This document shows, piece after piece, positions 34,801 through 42,728 of a stretch of 64,000 bases of DNA. Position 1 is the stretch's first letter, and every line of letters begins with the position of its first letter. The translations under genes and the position numbers were made by a program. The notes under the pieces were generated by a model, which worked only from the letters and a program-made list of their open reading frames with translations, made no database searches and was not told the DNA's origin. Where the stretch lies: the NCBI GenBank assembly GCA_035341665.1, contig DAOQVR010000009.1:109636-173635 (forward strand), in the 5' to 3' direction. The DNA comes from DAOQVR01 sp035341665 (lineage in GTDB: Bacteria; Chloroflexota; Anaerolineae; JAAYZQ01).

Positions 34801-35350
34801 CTTCCAGCGCGCCCGCCAGCGGCCCGACCGCCGGCTGCCCGATCCGTGCCAGCGCGCCGGCCGCAGCCAGGCGCACAGCCTGGTCCTTGTCCGCCAGGGC
34901 AGCGATCAGGGGCTCCACGGACTGCGTGTCACGGATCTCGCCCAGGGCTGCCGCGGCAGCGCGGCGCACCTTCCACTCGCCGCCGGCAAGCGCCGCAACC
35001 AGACGGACGACGGCGGGAGCGCCCAGCCTGCCCAGCGCCTCGACGGCCGGATCGGCCCCATCCTTCAGCGAGCCGGTCGTGCCCCCCTGGATCGCCTTGA
35101 GGAGCGGCTCGACCGCGCGTGGGTCGGCGATCGTGCCCAGCGCTGCGGCAGCCGTCCTGCGCGCATCCCTATCTTCGCCTCCCAGGAGGGTGATGAGTGG
35201 TTCGACCGCCGGAGCGCCGATCCTGGCCAGCGCCGCGGCCGCGGCCCGGCGTATCGTGTCGTCCTTCTGGTACCCCAGGGCCTTGATGAGCCCATCGACG
35301 TCGCGTTTTGCTTCCAGCTTTTCCACGTTGGGTGGGCCAAAGAGAGCCAT
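31802..35350 (-). CDS. Giant HEAT-repeat protein 2 with conserved tail
   Basis: The 1182-residue protein starts with MALFGPPNVEKLEAKRDVDG after an AGGAG site. It is almost entirely PBS-lyase-type HEAT repeats (AAAALGEIGDPRAVEPLIAAL), roughly thirty or more. Five recurring modules of the form GW.P..G..GA.YW......W..C...G..AV.PLI interrupt it about every 150-250 residues, each with one Cys. No signal peptide or membrane segment is seen. The C-terminus leaves the repeats at ILERRPAIVRQHEDKW, followed by SSSDCNTSTHTDTGIDVDF and PV. The tail aligns with those of the other two HEAT proteins. It lies 2 bases before the TsaA-ATPase remnant. I infer that it is a scaffold carrying a modified tail. Confidence 0.8.
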   Translation of the reverse strand: MALFGPPNVEKLEAKRDVDGLIKALGYQKDDTIRRAAAAALARIGAPAVEPLITLLGGEDRDARRTAAAALGTIADPRAVEPLLKAIQGGTTGSLKDGADPAVEALGRLGAPAVVRLVAALAGGEWKVRRAAAAALGEIRDTQSVEPLIAALADKDQAVRLAAAGALARIGQPAVGPLAGALEGRPWEIRQAAAAILGEIGHPQSVEPLIAALDDGQREVRDSAAAALTQIGQAAIDSLVAALADRREPIQCGAARVLARLGWKAERGEAAARYWVIQREWAQAVSLGAEAVLPLLAALREGAGENRAAAAQALGQIGDARAAESLVEALHDRDAALRLVAVEALGRVGDAGAVQPLGQVLGDRDTSLRRAAVDALVRIGARQEDAARRARVAEPLVRALKDRDPEMRRAAADALERLGWRPDQGPGGVEYWVIQKQWERCVEAGTPAVGPLIVALRDEDSDVRRAAADALGRIGDPQAVEPLGTLLRRDPSLRQAAAQALARIGAPAAQPLIALFEEEGGDEQARRAAEDTLVQIGAPAVEPLIAALRHRYARTAAARALGEIGDPRAVKPLIAALKDSAHWHRHAAVEALGRLGDPQAMGALSALLGDESPQVRQAAARVLDRFGWAPDDGPAGAAYWIRRGQWERCAQIGAPAVAPLITALRDGGAAVRASAAQTLAQIGAPAVQPLIRALQDRDVALRCAAVDVLGRIGDAQAAAPLTAALQDRDAAVRCAAAEALGQLGSGEAVTGLIAALRDMDARIPAARALGQLGDHRAVEPLVAELKQRAAGMRDAAAAALGQIGDARAAPALLALYAKDPAANQAAGAALVQIGAAAVGPLISTLEDSDAKEDVRRAAARVLGQIGKPSVVPLIAALGRGDARRLAASVLGEIGDPRAVQPVIAALGDRDAEVRRAAADALDRIGWQPAESSAAAAYWIARGDWDHCVEVGGPAVAPLIVALGDGDGNVRRRAAHALGRVGDARAVEALIGGLEDGNDSIRETAAAALGQIGDRRAVKPLIDALQDDSRAVKRAAVQALDEIGWKPDQGAAGAAYWAAGEQWDRCVQIGAAAVAPLMEELKYLARPAYRERGIIEALGQIGAPALEPLLGMLGHSHWEMRKIVAGTLVALHQSGRLGESDQRRILERRPAIVRQHEDKWSGSSSDCNTSTHTDTGIDVDFPV

Positions 35351-35504
35351 GTGTTACTCCTGTTCTCGAACGGGCGGCGGCGCGGTTGGATCGGACGCTA
35401 CAACTGCCGGGCCTGCGAGGGCCAGGGCGAACTCGAGCGCTGACAGCGACCTGCATTGGCGGATCACCGTATCGTACCATGTCAAGAGGTGGCCGGACAG
35501 CTTC

Positions 35505-36689
35505 TCAAACCGGGAAGGGAATGACCGAGTCTTCGTGTCCCGCCTTCTCACTGTGGCAATCTGATCCGCCCCTGACGATGTCGCGGTCGGTGTGTGACTG
35601 TGTGATGATCATCGACCGGTTCTCCAGGATCAGGCGCCAGTGCAGTTTGTCCAGCGTACCGGCCTGGTAAAGGGCAAGCAGAGCCTGAGCAGCGGCCTGC
35701 CGCACCGAAAGGTTGTCATCACGCTGGACGGCCGCGATGAGCGGCTCGACGGCCGCACCGCCGAGCCGGCCCAAGGCCGAGACCGTGACGCAGCGCAACC
35801 TCCAGTCCCCGGCCGCAAGTAGGGCAACCAGCGGCTCGACGGCACGAGCATCACCGATTTCGCCCAGCGCCCAGGCGGCGCCTGCGCTATCGCCCCTGAG
35901 CGCAGCAATGAGCGGCTCGACGGCCCTGGCATCTCTGATCCTGCCCAGAGCGCGCGCGGCGTTGTCGCGCTGTGCCGAGCTGCTGCCATGCTTGAGCACG
36001 GCGATGAGTGGCTCCACAGCGGGTGCACCGATCTGAACCAAGGCATTCTCTGCCCAGTCACTCATGTGACGGCTAGTCTCGCGCCGGTAGGTGTCTAGCA
36101 GGGCGACGAGCCGCTCCAAGGCCGGATTGCCAATCTGGCCCAGGGCCTGAGCGGCAGCGTGGTGTACGCGTTCATCGCTGTATCCAAGCGCGCCTACCAG
36201 CGGTTCCACAGCGCGGATGTCACCAATCCTGCCCAGGATCTGAGCGGCGGCCGCGCTCGGCCGCTTGAGCGCGACAATGAGTGGCTCTACGGCCGCTGCG
36301 CCGATCCGGCTCAGTGCCTCGGCGGCCGCCTCATCCGGGAGTGTGGCGATCAGCGGGTTGACGGCCGGCGCGCCTATCCTGACCAATGCGTGGGCTGCGG
36401 CCTGGCGTACATCGTTCTCGCCATCCTGGAGCGCGGTGGAGAGCCGCCACACAGCGCGCCCATCGCCGATCTCGCCCAGTGCTTGTGCCGCGGCGTGGCG
36501 TACCTCCCGGATCCTGTCGCCGAGCGCGGCCATGAGCGGTTCGACAGCCGGCGCTCCGATCCTGACCAATGCCTGGACGGCAGCGAGGCGCACGCTCGGA
36601 TCCTTCTGGTAGCCCAGGGCCTTGGCCAATCCCTTGACATCCCTCTTGGCTTCCATTCTCTCGACTTGCGGTGGTCCAAAAAGCCCCAT
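35505..36689 (-). CDS. HEAT-repeat protein 3 with conserved tail
   Basis: The 394-residue protein starts at 36689 with MGLFGPPQVERMEAKRDVKG after AGAGGGGGAG. It is a solenoid of about ten HEAT units (DARAVEPLIAALRGDS, AAAQALGQIGNPALERLV). The tail runs ILENRSMIITQSHTDRDIV, then GGSDC, then HSEKAGHEDSVIPFPV. It shares the single Cys, the HxD triplet and terminal FPV with the other two. The gene starts 17 bases after the radical-SAM copy 2 stop, so enzyme and putative substrate are co-transcribed. Confidence 0.8.
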   Translation of the reverse strand: MGLFGPPQVERMEAKRDVKGLAKALGYQKDPSVRLAAVQALVRIGAPAVEPLMAALGDRIREVRHAAAQALGEIGDGRAVWRLSTALQDGENDVRQAAAHALVRIGAPAVNPLIATLPDEAAAEALSRIGAAAVEPLIVALKRPSAAAAQILGRIGDIRAVEPLVGALGYSDERVHHAAAQALGQIGNPALERLVALLDTYRRETSRHMSDWAENALVQIGAPAVEPLIAVLKHGSSSAQRDNAARALGRIRDARAVEPLIAALRGDSAGAAWALGEIGDARAVEPLVALLAAGDWRLRCVTVSALGRLGGAAVEPLIAAVQRDDNLSVRQAAAQALLALYQAGTLDKLHWRLILENRSMIITQSHTDRDIVRGGSDCHSEKAGHEDSVIPFPV

Positions 36690-36706
36690 CGACTCCCCCT
36701 CTGTCT

Positions 36707-39136
36707 TCAGGCTCTGTCTTTCCCCACCATCTCCGCTCTCACAGGTTCCAGGCCGGCCAGCCCTGCCTCCCACCACCGCTCCTCCGGAATGCCAAAATGC
36801 GTTAGCGCGCTCACCAGCAGCGAGCGCGCCCGCGCTTGTAGATGGTCACAGTCGCGGGGCGCGGAATCCAGATCCGTCTGCGCGTCCTGGGGCAGGCGGC
36901 TCCAAGCGCGGCACGCCCCGCCGCACAGGTAGCGCAGCGCGCACGCGCGGCAGCCGTGGTTGCTGTCGACGGTGTGCCGGCCCAGATCTCGAAACCCTGA
37001 CGAGGCGACAATCCCAGCCAAACCTCCCTCATCCGTCAATGCCTCCAGCCGCCACCCCTCGCCGTGCCAGGCGTAGCAGGGATAGGCCGCTCCGTCCGGC
37101 TCGACGTACAAGTTCTGCCCCATCCCGCACGAGGCCACCGGCTGGAAGCCATAGGCCACCATCTCCCGCGGGTCGAGATGCCCCCACAGCGTTTCGGGGA
37201 CAATCTCCAGCTGCGACCCTGCCGCCCGGCCCAGCGGCAAGAGCGGCCGGAAGCGCGTTCGCCGTATGCCCAGCTCGCGCGCCAGCGCGCGCACGGCATC
37301 CCCCGGCGCACCGTTGGCCTGGGCCAAGGGCAGCACGGCCGCTAGCGAAAGTTCACTATTGCCCGCAGAGGCGGCCAGGCGGCGCAGGTTTGCCTCCACC
37401 AGGTCGTAGCTGCCGGCGCCGCGGCGGGCGTCGTGGGTCTCTCGTTCGCCGTCCAGGCTGACCACCACCTGGTCGGTGCTCTGGGCGATGCGCCGGAGCA
37501 GCCCGTCGTCGACCGGCAGCGACAGGCTGGTGCGCAGCACGGTCAGCAGCGGCTTTACCTCCCCACGCAGCGCGGCCAGGGCATCAAGCAGGGCGTCGCG
37601 CTGGGGATGCACCAGCGGCTCGCCGCCAGTGATGACGGCGTGGCGAAAGCCGAGAGCCGCTGCCTCGCGGCACGCCCGGGCGATGCGCTCCACCGGCATC
37701 GCCCCCTTGCGCGGTGGGCCGGCCTCAGCGTAGCAGTGCACGCAGCGCAGCGGGCAGGCAAAGGTGACGTGCAGGTAGAGGTTGTTCAGACCGGAGATCG
37801 GCGCTGCAAGGCGGGCATACAGCGACTCCATCCCGCTCCGCGTGCGCTCAGGCCTCGTGACCAGCCCTAACCGCTCGAAGCGGCGCGTCGCCTCCTCCGG
37901 CGAGCCGGTCGCCGCCAGGGCGACCGCGGCCAGGATCAGGCGGGCATGGCTGGCCGTCTCGTACGGGTGCGGGCCGCTGCGCATCAGCGCCAGCAGGCGG
38001 CCGCGCCGCAGCAGTCCCTGCTCCGAGTCGGGCTGCTCGACCACGGCGGCCATGTTCTCCGCGGAGAAGACCTCGGCCGTGGCCCGCTCGGTGATGCGGG
38101 CGAAGATGCGCTGGTAGGCAGCGCAGTGCGGGTCGCGCATTTGCCGGAAGGCCCCGCCGCCGGCGGCCAGCGCGTTGTACGGGCAGCCGCCACGGCAGAC
38201 ATCGAGGTATGGGCAGTCGCCGCACTCCTCGACAATGCGCTCTTGGCGCTCCTCGAAGGCGCACCACGCCGAGGAAGCCGCCAGCCTCTCCGGGCTTGGA
38301 TCGTCGTGCACGCTGCCCAGGATGTATTCCGGCCTGCCGGCAAAGCGTTGGCAGGGATAGATCGTCCCGTCCGGGCCGACCGCGAGGTAGTCGCCGAGAC
38401 AGTCACCAAAGGTACAGATGCCGCCGCGGCCGGCCGAGACGCTGCGGCAGAGCGAATCGAGCGTGCTGATGCGCACCCGGTTGGTGTGCTCCAGGTAAAG
38501 GTCGAGCATCTGCACCATGAGCTCGCCGTGCGCCTCTGCGGAGAGGCACCAGGTGCTGTTGTCCTCGCCCTGCGGCGCGGCGAGGGCCGGCAGCGCAGCG
38601 TGAAGCGTGAAGTTCAGGCCTTCGTGGAGAAAGAAGGAAAAGATCTCATGGATGTGGGACAGCGACTGCCGGGTGAAGGTGCAGATGCAGCCGACGTCCA
38701 GGCCATGCGCGCGGGCGCGCTCGATCCCGGCCATGGTCCGCCGGAAATAGCCCGCGCCGCGCTGGGCATCGTTGATCGCCTCCGGCCCGTCCAGGCTGGT
38801 GCCGACGGAGACGCCGTGCTCCCGCAGCAGGTCGGCCAGCTCGTCGGTGAGCAACCAGAGGTTGCTCTGCATGGCAAAGCGAACTGACCGTGGCAAAAGG
38901 CCTTCGCGCAGGAGCGGCAGGGCCATGCGGTAGAACGCACTCCCGGGGACGAGCGGTTCCCCGCCGTGGAAAGTGATTTCCAGCGGTTGGCCGTCGCCGC
39001 CCAGCCCCACCTGCCAGCGCACGACCGCCTCGGTCGTCTGGCGCGACATGCATCCCCGGCCCTCGTGCGGGCCGAAGCAGTAGCTGCACGAGGCCGGGCA
39101 GGCCAGCGACGGGACCAGCAAAACATGTTGGGACGT
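36707..39136 (-). CDS. Dual radical-SAM/SPASM maturase, copy 2 (intact)
   Basis: The 809-residue protein is counted from an ACG at 39136 that follows AAGGAGG. Module 1 has CPASCSYC (13-20) with SPASM cysteines (CTFGDCLG, CGDCPYLDVCRGGCP). Module 2 has CPLRCVHCY (about 462) with SPASM cysteines (SCGMGQNL, DGAAYPC, then NHGCRACALRYLCGGACRAW). All three radical-SAM cysteines are present in both modules, and both carry a GGEPL SAM-binding motif. Anaerobic-sulfatase-maturase-like and RiPP-maturase SPASM proteins usually have one such module (about 400 residues); two in one chain is uncommon. Co-transcription with HEAT 3 (17-base gap) points to a protein or peptide-tail substrate. The product chemistry (thioether, cyclophane or other) is unknown. 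Confidence 0.8.
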   Translation of the reverse strand, partial: TSQHVLLVPSLACPASCSYCFGPHEGRGCMSRQTTEAVVRWQVGLGGDGQPLEITFHGGEPLVPGSAFYRMALPLLREGLLPRSVRFAMQSNLWLLTDELADLLREHGVSVGTSLDGPEAINDAQRGAGYFRRTMAGIERARAHGLDVGCICTFTRQSLSHIHEIFSFFLHEGLNFTLHAALPALAAPQGEDNSTWCLSAEAHGELMVQMLDLYLEHTNRVRISTLDSLCRSVSAGRGGICTFGDCLGDYLAVGPDGTIYPCQRFAGRPEYILGSVHDDPSPERLAASSAWCAFEERQERIVEECGDCPYLDVCRGGCPYNALAAGGGAFRQMRDPHCAAYQRIFARITERATAEVFSAENMAAVVEQPDSEQGLLRRGRLLALMRSGPHPYETASHARLILAAVALAATGSPEEATRRFERLGLVTRPERTRSGMESLYARLAAPISGLNNLYLHVTFACPLRCVHCYAEAGPPRKGAMPVERIARACREAAALGFRHAVITGGEPLVHPQRDALLDALAALRGEVKPLLTVLRTSLSLPVDDGLLRRIAQSTDQVVVSLDGERETHDARRGAGSYDLVEANLRRLAASAGNSELSLAAVLPLAQANGAPGDAVRALARELGIRRTRFRPLLPLGRAAGSQLEIVPETLWGHLDPREMVAYGFQPVASCGMGQNLYVEPDGAAYPCYAWHGEGWRLEALTDEGGLAGIVASSGFRDLGRHTVDSNHGCRACALRYLCGGACRAWSRLPQDAQTDLDSAPRDCDHLQARARSLLVSALTHFGIPEERWWEAGLAGLEPVRAEMVGKDRA

Positions 39137-39215
39137 ACTCCCTCCTTGCCGCCTAACGCTACCACCGGGTCGCTGGAGAGAGCCGAGGTGCGCCCGGTGC
39201 CCAAATTGTGCCTGG

Positions 39216-39244
39216 ATGATACCACCATTCGGCGCAGAGAACAA
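39216..39244 (-). promoter_or_regulatory. Promoter of the radical-SAM/HEAT operon, copy 2
   Basis: It is identical to the copy 1 promoter (TTGTTC, 17 bases, TATCAT) and lies inside the block identical between cassettes. Confidence 0.6.
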
Positions 39245-39300
39245 ACTCACACAACCTGAGCAGCTGCTGGTGTGCGCGCCTGCAGGCCGATTCCCACTCG

Positions 39301-40215
39301 TTACTCGGGCGGGTCCCCAGTTCCGGCTTGCGTCTTCCACGACCAGCCCACTGGATCCCACGTGCCCGCTGCTTCCCCGCTCAGCACTGGGTCGAGGAAC
39401 CGGCGCGCTGCCTCGCCGGCATCGCTAAGCGTCCGGAATTCCACGCCAACCTCGCCCGCGAGCCTGCGGTAGGGGGCTGACCAGGTGGCGGGTGGGTCGG
39501 GCAGGTGGCGGGGTAGGGCGTGCGTCCCGCGACCGGCGAACGTCGCCTCCAGAGCTTGGCGGACCGCCCGGGCATCGATCGGCCCAAGGCCGGCAATCAG
39601 CAGGATGTCAACGAGATCCTTGACGCGGCTGCTCTGGCCACTGGGGTGCGGCCGGGTGTAGGCGTGGACCTTTTCGGCGACCTGCTGTGGCAGCGGGAAG
39701 CAGGGGATCTCGGTGGGTGGGATGCCGGCGAACGCAAGGAGCGCGGGCGCCCGCAGCATATCGACGGGCTCAAGCAGCGTCTCACCCTGCCCGACGTCGA
39801 TGTGAAAGGTCTCAAAGCGCCGCCCATCGAGCAGGCCCACCACGCGGAGTCGAACTCCGCCACCCTCGAGCGCGCCGAGGTCCTCCGAGGGGCGTTCTAC
39901 CTCGAACTGGAACCAGTCCCCGAGATCTTGGAGGGCAGCGCGGACGATCACCTGGTGAAGGTTGGCCGCTGGAGTAACCAGGAGCACATCGATGTCCTTG
40001 GTGGTCCGGGCACGGTCTCCCAGGCGAAGCTGCAGGGCAAAGCCGCCTTTGACTACCCATGCATCGGGCCGATCGTGCGTCAGGCGGGCCAGAAATCGAT
40101 CAAACACCACCAGCTTGCGCAGCCGGACGAGGGGCACGCCTGTCTGGAGGCTCTGTACGCGCTGCCGGTCTTCGAGCGCGCGCCGGAAGGCGGCTCCGCT
40201 CGCATAGGTCATCAT
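39301..40215 (-). CDS. abiEii: AbiEii-type nucleotidyltransferase toxin, copy 2
   Basis: The 304-residue protein has GGFALQLRLGD and TTKDIDVLL motifs. It is identical to copy 1 over its 3' two thirds and diverges toward the N-terminus. The ATG overlaps the abiEi stop (ATGA). It is probably a tRNA-targeting nucleotidyltransferase toxin. Confidence 0.85.
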   Translation of the reverse strand: MMTYASGAAFRRALEDRQRVQSLQTGVPLVRLRKLVVFDRFLARLTHDRPDAWVVKGGFALQLRLGDRARTTKDIDVLLVTPAANLHQVIVRAALQDLGDWFQFEVERPSEDLGALEGGGVRLRVVGLLDGRRFETFHIDVGQGETLLEPVDMLRAPALLAFAGIPPTEIPCFPLPQQVAEKVHAYTRPHPSGQSSRVKDLVDILLIAGLGPIDARAVRQALEATFAGRGTHALPRHLPDPPATWSAPYRRLAGEVGVEFRTLSDAGEAARRFLDPVLSGEAAGTWDPVGWSWKTQAGTGDPPE

Positions 40216-40814
40216 GTGACCCCTGCCCCTTTCAGCGTCCCGTCGATGAGGCGCCTGATCCGGCCTCTGCGCTGGGCAGCCAGTGTCAGCAGGTCTTCTT
40301 GGGCAACCAACCCGCGCCGCAGCGCCTCCCGGATGGCGAGCTGCACCTGCTCGTCGGCCAGGCCTGCGGCGGCGACATCCACCAGCGTTCGCCGGACAGT
40401 CGTGACGGGCAGCCCTTCATAGCGGGTGGCTTCCTGCGCGCTCAGCCGCTTGGTGTGGAGCCTGATCCCCGGCCTTCGTCGCGAGGCTGTGCGCGGCACC
40501 GTAACGTGGACCTGCGCCGGCAGCAGGTCCGACAGGCCGTGCAGCGACAGGGCGCTGTCGTGGGATATGACTGCCTCAGGGCCTGCCTCAAGCGCGGCCA
40601 CGAACAGGTCCTCGTGCGAGGAAGCCGGAAACTGGGCAAGGCGGTACACACGCGGTCTCACTCGCACAAAGCGGCCACTGCCGACGTGGTAGGAGAGCAG
40701 CGACCGGCTGAAGCCGGCAAGCCGCGCCTGGGCCGCTGTGAAGTAACCCGCCTGCTGCTCCGCAGCCAGGTACAGTGCCCCATGGTCCGGTGAGTCAGTC
40801 TGTGTATCGCCCAT
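40212..40814 (-). CDS. abiEi: AbiEi-type antitoxin/repressor, copy 2
   Basis: The 200-residue protein has an N-terminal winged helix (GYFTAAQARLAGFSRSLLSY) and a C-terminal AbiEi domain (VTVPRTASRRRPGIRLHTKR). It is clearly diverged from copy 1, more than the toxin is, as expected if each antitoxin is specific. The operator arrangement is conserved. Confidence 0.85.
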   Translation of the reverse strand: MGDTQTDSPDHGALYLAAEQQAGYFTAAQARLAGFSRSLLSYHVGSGRFVRVRPRVYRLAQFPASSHEDLFVAALEAGPEAVISHDSALSLHGLSDLLPAQVHVTVPRTASRRRPGIRLHTKRLSAQEATRYEGLPVTTVRRTLVDVAAAGLADEQVQLAIREALRRGLVAQEDLLTLAAQRRGRIRRLIDGTLKGAGVT

Positions 40815-40883
40815 GTGTGCAAAACGTACAGGAATCCTTGACGCCCTGCACACAGTATCGCACACATCGTGCAAATTGTCCAG
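40814..40883 (-). promoter_or_regulatory. abiE promoter and inverted-repeat operator, copy 2
   Basis: CTGGAC (40883-40878), an 18-base spacer and GATACT (40859-40854), followed by a 14-base-arm inverted repeat (40841-40854 and 40814-40827; 11 of 14 match). The layout equals copy 1 although surrounding DNA has diverged, which supports a selected operator. Confidence 0.65.
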
Positions 40884-40942
40884 ACGCCACGGCCAGATTG
40901 CAGCGACGGTCAGCCTCACCGGATATCAGCGAGTCTGACGGA

Positions 40943-41650
40943 TCAGCACCTGCCGTGGAAATCCCGGTCCATCCCCGGGCCGGGGAAGGAGGGCTGCCAG
41001 TCTCGCTCCGGTTGCAGTTGGTGCTCTTCCTTGGGATCCAGCCCCACGTGACGGCCGAACTCCCGGTCCCGCAGCCGTTCCAGGCCGAAGCAGCGCTCCG
41101 TCTCCCGCTGGGCCACGTCGCGGGTGTGCTGGGTATCCCTGGGATAGACGTTGAACGGCCGCTCGCGATCGCGGTCCATGGCGGGCACGATCACGTGCGC
41201 GTGAGGGCTCTCGACGCCCTTCTTGTCCTCGCCGGCGTGGATCACGTAGGAGTAGGGCAGGTCGAGCGGCTGCCGCGTGCCGTCTCCCCGCACGATGCCG
41301 GCCCGCTGCATCTCAGCGTCCATGACACGGTCCACCAGCTCCTTCATGAGATCGAGGCGATTGGCCCAGCGCTCAGGATCGGCCTGCCTAAGCTGCGCGA
41401 GCATGTCCTGCGGCGGCCGGATGACCAGTGACCGGAGTAGCACCTTGCCCGTTTGGAGCTCGGACGCGTTGTCGAGGATCTCGCGCCAGCCCCGGCCGAG
41501 GCCGCCGTCAACCCATCGCTCGGCACCCCCGGCGCGTGGCGCGTGGTTGATTCGATCCTCGCGGTACTGGAGATACCTTAAGAGGCCGCGGGCCTTGGAG
41601 TACTTGCCGGCACCGACGAACTTCCAGTCGGTGTAGCAGGTCATGGTCAT
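40943..41650 (-). CDS. Relaxase/mobilisation-like protein
   Basis: The 235-residue protein starts MTMTCYTDWKFVGAGKYSKA. It contains SYVIHAGEDKKGVESPHAHV, in which PHAHV resembles the metal-binding His pair of HUH/relaxase nucleases. A Tyr-rich N-terminus (YTDWKF, LLRYLQYRED) could supply the catalytic tyrosine. It is shorter than classical relaxases, so it may be a minimal mobilisation protein. Its neighbours (RHH protein, HU-like protein, primase) fit a plasmid transfer/replication module. The assignment rests on one motif and context. Confidence 0.5.
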   Translation of the reverse strand: MTMTCYTDWKFVGAGKYSKARGLLRYLQYREDRINHAPRAGGAERWVDGGLGRGWREILDNASELQTGKVLLRSLVIRPPQDMLAQLRQADPERWANRLDLMKELVDRVMDAEMQRAGIVRGDGTRQPLDLPYSYVIHAGEDKKGVESPHAHVIVPAMDRDRERPFNVYPRDTQHTRDVAQRETERCFGLERLRDREFGRHVGLDPKEEHQLQPERDWQPSFPGPGMDRDFHGRC

Positions 41651-41672
41651 GGGCTGCTCTGCTCCCGGCAGG

Positions 41673-42083
41673 CTACCGGCGCCAGCCGCGCTTGGTCTTC
41701 TCGGCTTCGTGCCATGCCTGGACGACTTGGGCGGGCAGGGGGGCCAGGATCTGCTCGACCTCACGGCGCACCAGGGTCTGCAGCCGGCTGGTGTCCTGTG
41801 CCATGCCCTGCCGCAGGCTCTGACCGGCCTGCTCCACACTTTGCGCCAACCCCTGCTTCAGGCTCGCCTCCATCTCGGCGATGCGCTTCTCGAAGCGCCG
41901 GTCAAAGGTGCGGCGGGTGCCGAGCGTCAGGTCGGTGCCGTCCAGGTAGTTCCGGATGGCCTGGCGCACGATGGCCGAGATCGGCTCCCCGCTCTTGGTG
42001 GCGACATTGGTCAGGTCGGCCAGCATGTGCCGGGTGATCTTGACCGTCAGCCTCTCGGCGTAGGTGTTCTCCGTTCGGGGCAT
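41673..42083 (-). CDS. Ribbon-helix-helix-type accessory protein (MobC/CopG-like)
   Basis: The 136-residue protein starts at 42083 after AAAGGGGAAAG. The N-terminal 50 residues (ERLTVKITRHMLADLTNVAT, then ISAIVRQAIRNYL) fit a ribbon-helix-helix DNA-binding fold. A long helical or coiled-coil region follows (EKRIAEMEASLKQGLAQSVE, REVEQILAPLP). This layout suits a mobilisation accessory or plasmid copy/partition regulator acting with the relaxase-like protein 22 bases downstream. Confidence 0.6.
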   Translation of the reverse strand: MPRTENTYAERLTVKITRHMLADLTNVATKSGEPISAIVRQAIRNYLDGTDLTLGTRRTFDRRFEKRIAEMEASLKQGLAQSVEQAGQSLRQGMAQDTSRLQTLVRREVEQILAPLPAQVVQAWHEAEKTKRGWRR

Positions 42084-42445
42084 GTCTTTCCCCTTTCGTC
42101 TGGGATATCGCCTGCCTGCGCTTGCATTCGGGCGCGCAGGGAGGGGTAGGCGCGGAAGGTGGGCACCCGCCGCCCGGCGACGCGGTAGCTCTTCCGGTCT
42201 AGGCCGCGCACGCTGCGCGGCCGGTGCACCCTGGTCTCGAAGCGGCCAAAGCCCACCAGGGTGACGGCGCCGCCGGCAGCCATCGTCTGGGCGACGACCT
42301 CCAGGATGCCTTCCAGCGCCTCTCCCACCTGGGCCCTGGTCAGCGAGGTGCGCCGGGCGACCTGGGCTACCAGGCCCCGCTTGTGCAGGGGCGCGCGCGG
42401 CAGGCCCCCAGCCTGCCGCCGCGCTTGCTCGGTCACGTCCTTCAT
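42047..42445 (-). CDS. HU/IHF-family DNA-binding protein
   Basis: The 132-residue protein starts at 42445 after CAGGAGG. The core matches HU: KRGLVAQVARRTSLTRAQVG, then TMAAGGAVTLVGFGRFETRV and a segment ending GRRVPTFRAYPSLRARM. HU proteins bend DNA and assist replication or recombination. Its 3' end overlaps the RHH gene by 37 bases, indicating tight co-transcription. It is slightly longer than the usual 90-100 residues because of basic N- and C-terminal extensions. Confidence 0.8.
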   Translation of the reverse strand: MKDVTEQARRQAGGLPRAPLHKRGLVAQVARRTSLTRAQVGEALEGILEVVAQTMAAGGAVTLVGFGRFETRVHRPRSVRGLDRKSYRVAGRRVPTFRAYPSLRARMQAQAGDIPDERGKTCPERRTPTPRG

Positions 42446-42728
42446 GCTTTGACCCTCCTGTCGTTGTCTCTCTTCCTCCGGCGCGCAGCGGCTGAGGCGA
42501 AGCCGCACAGCCGCTGCACGGCCGGTTGTGTCCATAGATGGCGTCGAGTTGGCGCTTCGCGGCGTGAGGGCGGATGGAGTCGGGAAAAGTGGGGCACCAT
42601 AGATGCCATGCGTCTGCCGTTCGGACGCGCAGCGTCCGCAAGCCTTTTGGCTTGCTTACCCCGCCGCGCCGAGGCGCGGACTGGCGCACCTGCGCAGCAG
42701 CAGCCAGAAGCGCACAGGTGCGGCGGGG

